Shown: positions 13,523 to 19,338 of the stretch, piece after piece
Layout of the letters: every line of letters starts with the position of its first letter
Numbering within the stretch: position 1 is the stretch's first letter
DNA from: Planctomycetota bacterium
GTDB lineage: Bacteria > Planctomycetota > Phycisphaerae > FEN-1346
DNA length: 19,338 bases
NCBI GenBank assembly: GCA_026386995.1
Contig: JAPLMO010000407.1
Coordinates: 1 to 19,338 of the forward strand
Reading direction: 5' to 3'
Position numbers and translations under genes: made by a program
Notes under the pieces: model-generated
The model's input: the letters and a program-made list of their open reading frames with translations, nothing else
The model's database searches: none
Told to the model about the DNA's origin: nothing

Positions 13523-13644
13523 CTTCAACCTTGTTTATGTGGGTGCCACGGCTGCGGCGGTTGCAGCCGTGCTTTCCTGCCGACGATCACGGCTGCAAAC
13601 GGCGCAGCCGTGGCACCCACAGATTCAATTGTGACGGGCTACTA
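13523..13644. repeat. Double-hairpin palindromic repeat, copy C, with conserved flanks
   Basis: The core (13539-13620) is bounded by GTGGGTGCCACGGC and its complement GCCGTGGCACCCAC. Two 9-bp hairpins, both CACGGCTGC/GCAGCCGTG, lie inside. The flanks match copy B on both sides (TCAACCTT-TTTAT upstream; AGATTCA....TGACGGGCTACTA downstream). It lies between convergent genes, where its strong stems could end transcription from both sides. Confidence 0.8.
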
Positions 13645-13673
13645 CATAAGAGCGCGGCGATGCACCGCAGCGC

Positions 13674-14294
13674 TTACCGGCCGCGTTTCGTCACCGCCGC
13701 CAGGATCCGATCGGCCAGTTCCTTTTTCGTGACGCCATCGAGGCGCTCGCATTCGCCGCGCGACGTGATGAGCAGTGCGTCCTGGCGGTCGGCGTCGATG
13801 GCCTCCGGGCCGTTGGCGACCACGAGGTCCAGTTGCTTGACCTGGAGTTTGTCGCGGGCCCGGCGCTCTAGGTCTTCCGTTTCGAGGCAGAAACCCACCA
13901 GAATCTGTCTTCGCCGGCGCTTGCTCATGGCCAGGAGGATGTCGGCCGTGCGCTCCAGTTCCAGGGTGATATGGCCCTCGGTCTTCTTGATCTTGCGCTC
14001 TTCGCGGCAGATGGGGCGGTAGTCGCAGACGGCCGCCGCCGAGATGAACACGTCACATCCGTCGAAGCGGGCCAGGACCGCCTCGAACATGTCGGCCGCG
14101 CTGGTGACGCGCACCAGTTCGTCGACCTCGGGCGGCTCAGCCGTGACGGGCCCGAGGATGAGGGCGACCTCGTGGCCGGCGGCCTTGGCGGCGGCGGCCA
14201 GCGCGCAGCCCATCCGGCCGCTGGAGGCGTTCGAAAGATAACGCACGGGGTCGAGGTACTCGCGGGTGGGACCGGCGGTGATGAGCAGGCGCAT
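13674..14294 (-). CDS. coaB: Phosphopantothenate-cysteine ligase (CoaB), stand-alone
   Basis: The 206-residue protein joins cysteine to 4'-phosphopantothenate, the second step of CoA synthesis. It shows ITAGPTREYLDPVRYLSNASSGRMG at the N-terminus (nucleotide binding), KIKKTEGHITLELERTADIL in the middle, and VGFCLETEDL...ARDKLQVKQLDLVVAN in the C-terminal part, all matching CoaB. It equals the C-terminal half of the usual bifunctional CoaBC. The ATG at 14294 has AGAGG seven bases upstream; a GTG at 14321 is a weaker alternative. coaC is a separate gene 180 bp upstream, with two perfect hairpins between them. Confidence 0.92.
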   Translation of the reverse strand: MRLLITAGPTREYLDPVRYLSNASSGRMGCALAAAAKAAGHEVALILGPVTAEPPEVDELVRVTSAADMFEAVLARFDGCDVFISAAAVCDYRPICREERKIKKTEGHITLELERTADILLAMSKRRRRQILVGFCLETEDLERRARDKLQVKQLDLVVANGPEAIDADRQDALLITSRGECERLDGVTKKELADRILAAVTKRGR

Positions 14295-14350
14295 GGGTGG
14301 CCTCTGCAATAAAGTGTGCACGGGACCGGCGCGGGTCGGTGGCGGTTGCT

Positions 14351-14420
14351 GCGCGGCGGGTCTCCCGACCCGCCGCGCCAGGTGCCCGTTAGGCGCGGTG
14401 GGTCAGGAGACCCACCGCGC
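14351..14420. repeat. Two perfect 12-bp hairpins between coaC and coaB
   Basis: GCGCGGCGGGTC (14351-14362) pairs with GACCCGCCGCGC (14367-14378) around TCCC. GCGCGGTGGGTC (14393-14404) pairs with GACCCACCGCGC (14409-14420) around AGGA. The two stems are variants of one another, so this is a second palindromic repeat family. They could cause partial termination or mRNA processing between coaC and coaB. Confidence 0.85.
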
Positions 14421-14474
14421 AAAACCCTTACTCAGTCCCCTGTAATCTGGCATAGCCGGCGGTACCCAAGGCCG

Positions 14475-15056
14475 TCAGGCCTTCGCGCGGCCGCCCATGA
14501 TCTTGAACAGTTCGTTGAGGATGTCGTCCGGCTCGGCCATGCGGCCCTTGCCGGTCACGCCGCAGGCCAGCCGCCCTTCCTCCGGGCCCACGAAGCAGAC
14601 GCCTCGCGAGCCGAGCGTGGCCACGTTGGCCTGGACGGCGGGGTGGTTCCACATGCGAACGTTCATGGCCGGGGCCATGAGTACCGGGACGGTCACGCCC
14701 AGCAGGACGGTCAGGAGGAAGTCGTCGGCGATGCCGTGGGCGAACTTACCGATGATATTGGCGGTCGCCGGGGCCACAACCACGATTTCCGCCCGGTCCG
14801 CCAGGGCCACGTGGTCCGAATGGTAGACCTCTGGCGTGGCGAACATGTCGGCGTAGACCGGCCGGCCCGTCAGGGCCTGGAAGGTCAGGGGGCCGACGAA
14901 TCGCGTGGCGGCCTCGGTCATGACGACGCTGACGGCCGCCTCGGCCTGGACGAGGCGCGAGACGAGGGCGGCGGTCTTGTAAGCCGCGATGCCGCCGGTC
15001 ACGCCGACCAGGATCTCCCGGCCCTTGAGCGTTTCGATAATGGGTTTTACCGCCAT
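14475..15056 (-). CDS. coaC: Phosphopantothenoylcysteine decarboxylase (CoaC), stand-alone
   Basis: The 193-residue flavoprotein decarboxylates 4'-phosphopantothenoylcysteine. It has ILVGVTGGIAAYKTAALVSRL at the N-terminus (FMN binding), the active-site His in YHSDHVALADRAEIVVVAPATANIIGK, the PAMNVRMWNHPAV motif and the substrate-flap EGRLACGVTGKGRM with its cysteine. Length equals the N-terminal half of CoaBC. The ATG at 15056 has AAGGTG upstream; an in-frame TTG at 15089 is less likely. It lies downstream of rpoZ, the common gmk-rpoZ-coaBC order, but coaB follows as a separate gene. Confidence 0.93.
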   Translation of the reverse strand: MAVKPIIETLKGREILVGVTGGIAAYKTAALVSRLVQAEAAVSVVMTEAATRFVGPLTFQALTGRPVYADMFATPEVYHSDHVALADRAEIVVVAPATANIIGKFAHGIADDFLLTVLLGVTVPVLMAPAMNVRMWNHPAVQANVATLGSRGVCFVGPEEGRLACGVTGKGRMAEPDDILNELFKIMGGRAKA

Positions 15057-15178
15057 GCGGGCACCTTGCGGTGGCAACGCGGTCGCCAAGTCAAAGACTC
15101 GCCTGGGCGGGGCGACCGGCTAAACGGCGATGGGCATCGGCCGCCGAACTCCGCCGCCGCGGCGACGGCGGGCCCCCG

Positions 15179-15433
15179 TCAATCTTCCTTCTCTTCCTCT
15201 TTCTCCTGCGGGGCGGCCTTCGGGGTCGCGCGTATCCGCTCGGGCAGTTCCAGGGTGACCTTGCCCTCCAGGATCTCCTGGATGACGGCCTCCATGAGGG
15301 TCTTGCCGCCGCGCGCCACCCGCCGGGGGGCCCCGTAGGTGACGTCGACCAGGCGTTTCTGGACGAGGGCGGCCAGTTTGAACCGTCCGCCGACCCGGTT
15401 GACCACTTCATCGCTCTTAAGTGCTTCGATCAC
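15179..15433 (-). CDS. rpoZ: DNA-directed RNA polymerase omega subunit
   Basis: The 84-residue protein assists assembly of RNA polymerase through the beta' subunit. The RFKLAALVQKRLVDVTYG block corresponds to the conserved omega RYxLVxxAxKRARQL region, with a helical middle and a Lys/Glu-rich tail ending EKEEEKED. The start is GTG at 15433, with GGAGG eight bases upstream, overlapping the gmk stop codon in a GTGA arrangement that suggests translational coupling. The gmk-rpoZ-coaC order supports the call. Confidence 0.88.
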   Translation of the reverse strand: MIEALKSDEVVNRVGGRFKLAALVQKRLVDVTYGAPRRVARGGKTLMEAVIQEILEGKVTLELPERIRATPKAAPQEKEEEKED

Positions 15434-16050
15434 GCTTGATTCCTCCGCGTTAGTATGATAGAGACCACTTCGTCAATGGTTTTCGCCAGTTGGTCGTTGA
15501 CGACCTCGGCGTCGTAGCAGCCGGCCTCGCGGGCCATCCGGACTTCTTCCTGGGCCTTGTCGAACCGGGTCTCGATGTCCGGCGGCGACTCCGTGCCGCG
15601 ACACGACAGCCGCTCGCGCAACGTCCGGTCGTCGGGCGGCAGCAGGAGGATCGCCAGGGCCTCCGGGAACTTCTTCTTGATCTGGATGCCGCCCTGAACG
15701 TCGATCTCCAACAGAAGCATTCTACCCGATTTCCTCGCCCGTTCCAACTCTTCAATCGGCGTGCCGTAGCAGTGGCCGAATACTTCGGCCCACTCGACAA
15801 AGCGGTTCTCGGCCAGGCGCTGCTGAAATTCCTGCGGCGACAGGAAGTAATAATCCACGCCGTCGGCCTCGCCCCGCCTGGGCGGACGCGTCGTCGCGCT
15901 GGTGCTGACGAGCAAATCCAGCCGCTCGGGCAGCGCGCGGGCGACGGTGGTCTTGCCCGCGCCGCTCGGGCCGCTGATGATGACCAGGTTGCGGCTGGTG
16001 CACGAGGGCGCCTTGGGGGCCGAAGGGCCGATCGTGTCCGACTCGTGCAT
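15430..16050 (-). CDS. gmk: Guanylate kinase
   Basis: The 206-residue enzyme phosphorylates GMP (and dGMP) to the diphosphate. The P-loop is GPSGAGKT at about 27-34, followed by the GMP-binding TRPPRRGEADGVDYYFL segment, the FVEWAEVFGHCYGT block and LLLEIDVQGG. Length matches E. coli Gmk. The ATG at 16050 is chosen for its GGAGG seven bases upstream. An ATG at 16077 overlaps the yicC stop in an ATGA arrangement but has no Shine-Dalgarno; it would add nine residues. Part of the yicC-gmk-rpoZ-coaC cluster. Confidence 0.94.
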   Translation of the reverse strand: MHESDTIGPSAPKAPSCTSRNLVIISGPSGAGKTTVARALPERLDLLVSTSATTRPPRRGEADGVDYYFLSPQEFQQRLAENRFVEWAEVFGHCYGTPIEELERARKSGRMLLLEIDVQGGIQIKKKFPEALAILLLPPDDRTLRERLSCRGTESPPDIETRFDKAQEEVRMAREAGCYDAEVVNDQLAKTIDEVVSIILTRRNQA

Positions 16051-16073
16051 CCCGGCGCCTCCAATGTCCAAGG

Positions 16074-16970
16074 TCATTCCACGTTCATGGATTGCTCGCG
16101 CAGGCGGTCGACGCCCACCTTGACGCCCACGACCAGGCGCGAGATGTCCGAATCGGCGGACTTTGAGCCGATCGTGTTGACTTCGCGGTACATCTCCTGC
16201 GTCAGGAACTCCAGTTTGCGTCCCGCCGGGCCAGACTCGACCAGCAGTTCGCGGTACTGGGAGACGTGGCTCTTGAGGCGGGCGATCTCCTCGTTGATGT
16301 CGCTGCGCTCGGCGGCAAAGGCGACCTCGCGGGCCAGAGCCTGGTCGTCAATCGCGATCTCCACGCCCTCCAGCAGATCCTTGACGCGCTGGCGCAGACG
16401 GTCGCGATACTCGTTGGTGACAAAGGGCACGCGGCCCTCGATGGCAGCGATCAGCCGCTCCATTTCGGTCAGCGCCGCGCGCATGTCGCCGGCGGTGGCC
16501 TGGCCCTCAGTGTCGCGCATGGCGTTCAGGCGCCCGACCGCCTCGCGGACGACCGCTTCGATCCGGCCGGGGAGGTTCTCCAGGCCCGTCAGGAGCACGT
16601 CCTCGCTGCCGACCACGCCGGGCAGGTTGAGGACGAACCCCAGGAGGGCGTCGTAGTAATGCGTGTTCTTCTGGCTCCATGCGGCCGCGAACCCCTCAAG
16701 GTCCTTCATGTAGGCCTCGAGAATGTCCTTGTTGACCGGGACGCGGGCCCCGCCGCCGCGAGGCCCGACCGTCAGGCCCAGGCTGATCGTGCCGCGCGTT
16801 ATGCTCTCGCGCAGGATCTTGTCGATCGTGACCTCAACCGCCCCCAGGCCCTCCGGCAGATGCAGGACGGACTTGAAGAAACGGTTGTTCACGGTCCGGA
16901 TTTCGACGGCGATCCGGACGTCCTGGTCCGCCCGCTCTGCGGCGCCGTAACCGGTCATACTTCGGATCAT
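16074..16970 (-). CDS. yicC: YicC family endoribonuclease-like protein
   Basis: The 298-residue protein has the YicC N-terminal signature MIRSMTGYG and VEIRTVNNRFF, and the C-terminal DUF1732 signature (EIARLKSHVSQYRELL, GRKLEFLTQEMYREVNTIGSKS). Family members act in RNA turnover and stress responses; E. coli YicC affects small-RNA decay. Length is normal. The ATG at 16970 overlaps the pyrE stop in an ATGA arrangement, with AGGAAA upstream; the long in-frame extension into pyrE is not real. Its position before gmk is conserved in many bacteria. Confidence 0.94.
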   Translation of the reverse strand: MIRSMTGYGAAERADQDVRIAVEIRTVNNRFFKSVLHLPEGLGAVEVTIDKILRESITRGTISLGLTVGPRGGGARVPVNKDILEAYMKDLEGFAAAWSQKNTHYYDALLGFVLNLPGVVGSEDVLLTGLENLPGRIEAVVREAVGRLNAMRDTEGQATAGDMRAALTEMERLIAAIEGRVPFVTNEYRDRLRQRVKDLLEGVEIAIDDQALAREVAFAAERSDINEEIARLKSHVSQYRELLVESGPAGRKLEFLTQEMYREVNTIGSKSADSDISRLVVGVKVGVDRLREQSMNVE

Positions 16971-17554
16971 GGTTTCTTTCCTGTTCGGCCGGGGCTTACG
17001 AGGGGCTGGCCGGCGCGGCACATGGGGCATTCTTCGGCCGGATAGGCCGGCACGTCGATCTTCAGCAGGGACGTCAGCCGCAGCCCCAGGCCGGCGTCGC
17101 GGCCGCTGGTGCGGTCGACCAGCGAGGCCACGGCAACGACCTGGCCGCCGGCGGCCGTCACGAGGTCTCGCACCTCCAGCAGGCTTCCGCCCGTGGTGAC
17201 GACGTCTTCGCACAAGAGGATGCGCTCGCCCGGCCGGACGGCAAAGCCGCGGCGCAGCGTCATCTTGCCGTCCTGGCGCTCGGCGTAGATCGTGCGGACG
17301 CCCAGGGCCCGCGCCAGTTCATAGGCCACCAGGATGCCGCCGATGGCCGGCCCGACGACGCACTCGATGCGGTTGGCATCCAGCGCGCGGGCCAGTTGGG
17401 CGCACAGGCGTTCCGCCAGGGCGGGGTTTTGCATGACCTGGGCGCACTGGAGGTACTTGGGGCTATGCAGGCCGCTCGTCAGGAGGAAGTGGCCCTCCAG
17501 CAGCGCCCCTGCCTCGCGGAAGTCCTTCAGGACGGCCGGGTTTTCGTTTGCCAC
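16967..17554 (-). CDS. pyrE: Orotate phosphoribosyltransferase
   Basis: The 195-residue enzyme makes orotidine 5'-phosphate from orotate and PRPP in pyrimidine synthesis. The PRPP-binding motif is ILLCEDVVTTGGS at 112-124. Family blocks include FLLTSGLHSPKYLQ near the N-terminus and VVGPAIGGILVAYELAR. A CPMC pair (Cys176, Cys179) near the C-terminus is typical of a subset of PyrE proteins. The start is GTG at 17554, with GGAG upstream. It overlaps yicC by 4 bp. Confidence 0.94.
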   Translation of the reverse strand: MANENPAVLKDFREAGALLEGHFLLTSGLHSPKYLQCAQVMQNPALAERLCAQLARALDANRIECVVGPAIGGILVAYELARALGVRTIYAERQDGKMTLRRGFAVRPGERILLCEDVVTTGGSLLEVRDLVTAAGGQVVAVASLVDRTSGRDAGLGLRLTSLLKIDVPAYPAEECPMCRAGQPLVSPGRTGKKP

Positions 17555-17577
17555 AGGTGGCTCCGTGTTGTCGATTA

Positions 17578-17597
17578 CGTCGCCGTGTGCGGCGACG
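17578..17597. repeat. Short hairpin repeat with TTTAGCCG motif, copy 1
   Basis: CGTCGCCG pairs with CGGCGACG around TGTG, followed by GCTAAACG. On the minus strand it reads CGTTTAGC directly into the stem. It lies between secG and pyrE, and a near-identical copy lies between tpiA and secG. The remaining spacer up to the secG stop contains a further partial copy. Confidence 0.65.
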
Positions 17598-17657
17598 GCT
17601 AAACGTTCGTTGCCGTGTGCGGTAAGCGCTGGTCGCCGTCGCGCCGGCGAGGCAGTG

Positions 17658-17990
17658 TTACTTCTCGGCCGGCGCGGGGGCCTCGGGCGCGGGGGCGGCC
17701 GGCGCGGGGGCGGCCGGCGCGGGCGCTTCCGGCGGCGGAACCGGAGGCCCGGCCTGCCTATCGGCTTTCATCGTATAAGCCGTGATGATCGCCAGCAGGA
17801 AGAAAATGCCGCCCAGGACGGCGGTGGCCTTGATGAAGATGTCGGCCGTCTTGGTGCCGAAGGCGCTGGACCCGCCGGCGCCGCCGAACGCACCGGCCAG
17901 GCCGCCGCCGCGGCCGCGCTGGATAAGCACGAGCAGCGACAGGATCACCGCCGTCAACAGGAACAGGACCATAAAAATCGTTTCGAGCAT
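17658..17990 (-). CDS. secG: Preprotein translocase subunit SecG
   Basis: The 110-residue membrane protein is the accessory subunit of the SecYEG channel. Two transmembrane helices (about residues 2-22 and 52-72) flank the conserved glycine-rich cytoplasmic loop [33 protein letters not shown]. The C-terminus after about residue 75 is an unusual low-complexity Ala/Pro/Glu extension with repeated APAPA units. The ATG at 17990 is chosen, with AAAGG eleven bases upstream; an in-frame GTG at 18002 lies inside that Shine-Dalgarno. tpiA-secG adjacency is common. Confidence 0.93.
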   Translation of the reverse strand: MLETIFMVLFLLTAVILSLLVLIQRGRGGGLAGAFGGAGGSSAFGTKTADIFIKATAVLGGIFFLLAIITAYTMKADRQAGPPVPPPEAPAPAAPAPAAPAPEAPAPAEK

Positions 17991-18015
17991 GGTGTGATGC
18001 ACCTTTCATTGCTAT

Positions 18016-18035
18016 CGTCGCCGTACGCGGCGACG
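18016..18035. repeat. Short hairpin repeat with TTTAGCCG motif, copy 2
   Basis: CGTCGCCG pairs with CGGCGACG around TACG and is followed by GCTAAACA. It lies immediately after the tpiA stop codon and before secG, the same orientation as the copy at 17578-17597. Confidence 0.65.
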
Positions 18036-18043
18036 GCTAAACA

Positions 18044-18847
18044 TTACAGCCCCTTGGCCCGCGCGCTCTCGGTAATGATCTTCGAGAAGCCGTCGGCCTT
18101 CAGACTCGCTCCGCCCACCAGTGATCCGTCGATGTCGGGCTGCAACATCTGCTCGTAGACAGTGTCGGGCGTGACGCTTCCGCCGTAGATAATGCGCACC
18201 GATTCCGCCGGAGTCGAGGCGGCCAGGCTGTCTTTCAGGGGCGGCAAGATCGGGTATATTTCCCGGAGCAATTCGCGGATGAACGCATGCACTTCCTGGG
18301 CGTCATGCGGCAACGCACGTCGGCCTGTTCCGATGGCCCACACGGGCTCGTAGGCGATGACGGCCTGGCAGGCGTGATCGACCGGGAGGTCCTTCAGTGC
18401 GCTGATGACTTGCCGTTTCACGACCGCCATTGTCTGGTTGGCCTCCCGCTCTTTCAGCGTTTCCCCGACGCACAGGATCGGGCGCAGGCTGAACGTGAAG
18501 ACCGCGCGGAGTTTCTTGGCGATCAGTTCGTCTGATTCGCAGAACTCCCGGCGCCGCTCGCTGTGGCCCAGGATAACGTAAGTGCAGCCGAGTTCCTTGA
18601 GCATCGGGCCGGCCACTTCGCCGGTAAACGCGCCGTTGGCCTCAAAGTGCATGTTCTGGCCGCCGACGACCAGCGCCGAGCCTTTGACGGCCCCGAGGAC
18701 CGCCTCCAGGTAGCAGGCGGGCGGGCAAACGCCGACCTCCACGCCGCGCACCTCGCCGGCCGTCTTGGCGGCGCCCTGGGCCAGGGCGATCGCGCCCTTG
18801 CGGTCCATGTTCATTTTCCAGTTGCCGCAGACGTAAGGCTTACGCAT
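18044..18847 (-). CDS. tpiA: Triosephosphate isomerase
   Basis: The 267-residue glycolytic enzyme interconverts dihydroxyacetone phosphate and glyceraldehyde 3-phosphate. Catalytic residues are all present: Asn9 and Lys11 in GNWKMN, His95 in ILGHSERR and Glu167 in AYEPVWAIGTG. The loop-6 sequence ends RRALP where KTATP is usual. The phosphate-binding IIYGGSV and LVGGASLK blocks follow. It is slightly longer than most bacterial enzymes because of an insertion at about 200-215. The ATG at 18847 has AAGGAG nine to ten bases upstream; an in-frame TTG at 18856 is too close to it. Confidence 0.96.
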   Translation of the reverse strand: MRKPYVCGNWKMNMDRKGAIALAQGAAKTAGEVRGVEVGVCPPACYLEAVLGAVKGSALVVGGQNMHFEANGAFTGEVAGPMLKELGCTYVILGHSERRREFCESDELIAKKLRAVFTFSLRPILCVGETLKEREANQTMAVVKRQVISALKDLPVDHACQAVIAYEPVWAIGTGRRALPHDAQEVHAFIRELLREIYPILPPLKDSLAASTPAESVRIIYGGSVTPDTVYEQMLQPDIDGSLVGGASLKADGFSKIITESARAKGL

Positions 18848-18934
18848 TGCTCGCAATCTCCTTGTTTCGCTGCACGATCCGGCCCATCACGCGCTCGCCT
18901 TTGGCTTGCGGCTAAGCGCTGCCTTATCCGTGCC

Positions 18935-18962
18935 GGTTCCCGGTTCCCAGTTCCCGGTTCCC
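18935..18962. repeat. Four tandem GGTTCCC heptamers
   Basis: GGTTCCC, GGTTCCC, AGTTCCC, GGTTCCC run without gaps between the aroF stop and tpiA. It is a simple-sequence tract with no assigned role. Confidence 0.7.
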
Positions 18963-18966
18963 GCCG

Positions 18967-19338
18967 TTACTTTGGTTTATGCAGTTGGCGTCCGACCGCG
19001 GTGGCGATCAGGGCCAGTTCTTTCATCATCGCGGCGAACGCGTCGGGGACGAGTTGCTGCGGTCCGTCGCTCATCGCCTTGTCGGGATGCGGATGCACTT
19101 CAACCATGATGCCCTGGGCGCCGGCCGCAACGGCCGCCAGCGCCATGGGGACCACGAGTTCCCGCCGCCCGGTCGCATGGCTCGGGTCGACGAAGATCGG
19201 CAGATGACAAACGCCCTGGATGTTCGGCACGGCCGAGAGGTCCAGCGTGTAGCGGGTCGAGTGGTCGAAACTGCGTATGCCGCGCTCGCACAGGATGATC
19301 TGGCGGTTGCCTTCCGCCAGAATGTACTCGGCCGACAT
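18967..19338 (-). CDS. aroF: 3-deoxy-7-phosphoheptulonate (DAHP) synthase, C-terminal part
   Basis: Only the last 123 residues are in the window; the gene runs off the right edge. The enzyme condenses PEP and erythrose 4-phosphate at the entry of the shikimate pathway. SAEYILAEGNRQIILCERGIR, FDHSTRYTLDLSAVP, HLPIFVDPSHATGRRELV and MVEVHPHPDKAMSDGPQQL match the AroF/type I-beta family, including the metal-binding Cys (replaced by none visible here upstream), His and Glu positions of this half. The apparent Met at the window edge is internal. It precedes tpiA by 119 bp. Confidence 0.93.
   Translation of the reverse strand: MSAEYILAEGNRQIILCERGIRSFDHSTRYTLDLSAVPNIQGVCHLPIFVDPSHATGRRELVVPMALAAVAAGAQGIMVEVHPHPDKAMSDGPQQLVPDAFAAMMKELALIATAVGRQLHKPK

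Noticed and set aside
15090..15178. RNA gene or riboswitch between rpoZ and coaC
   Set aside because: The spacer is GC-rich with partial repeats, and no known conserved RNA motif could be recognised.
16971..17213. Upstream extension of yicC
   Set aside because: It lies inside pyrE out of frame; the family N-terminus MIRSMTGYG begins at 16970.
17559..17657. Intrinsic terminator between secG and pyrE
   Set aside because: The hairpin is strong but no T-run follows on the minus strand.

Overview
The window looks like a chromosomal segment of a GC-rich member of the Planctomycetota, possibly Phycisphaerae-like. This is inferred from several features: Tat-exported Gfo/Idh/MocA oxidoreductases next to a Tat-exported sugar-phosphate-isomerase-like TIM barrel, an ECF sigma/anti-sigma pair, a ribosome-hibernation factor leading a regulatory PTS operon, many GC-rich intergenic hairpin repeats, and separate coaB and coaC genes. 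No rRNA, tRNA, CRISPR array or intact insertion sequence was seen. Twenty-two protein genes are called, plus one gene remnant.

Layout. 1-119 is a small tandem hairpin array. 120-2003 (minus) is an ECF sigma factor, its zinc-finger membrane anti-sigma factor and an exported coiled-coil protein. 2004-2295 is a spacer with a palindromic repeat and the promoter of ruvX (2296-2712, plus), whose transcript is probably leaderless. ruvX converges on and overlaps a minus-strand RNase E/G gene, preceded by an orphan TIGR03936/DUF2344 gene. 5170-8817 (minus) is a three-gene Tat-secreted sugar cluster: isomerase-like protein, then two paralogous Gfo/Idh/MocA oxidoreductases. 8894-11786 (minus) is the operon hpf, ptsN, HPr, ptsI. 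11976-13483 (plus) is an island of small exported-protein genes showing tandem duplication, a degraded copy and sequence homogenisation. 13674-19338 (minus) is a housekeeping run in transcription order: aroF (cut by the window end), tpiA, secG, pyrE, yicC, gmk, rpoZ, coaC, coaB.

How they fit together. The housekeeping run is tightly coupled: pyrE/yicC and gmk/rpoZ overlap by 4 bp and yicC/gmk nearly abut. It mixes nucleotide synthesis, RNA polymerase omega, CoA synthesis, glycolysis and secretion. The hpf-PTS operon joins ribosome hibernation to a phosphorelay (EI, HPr, EIIA) with no sugar permease, which suggests a regulatory PTS. Two divergent promoters between hpf and the small-protein island separate these blocks.

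The most interesting non-gene structure is a family of about 80-bp double-hairpin elements, three copies at 2120, 5070 and 13539, each in a different type of intergenic spacer. The most interesting genic structure is the duplicated two-gene unit at 11976-13483.
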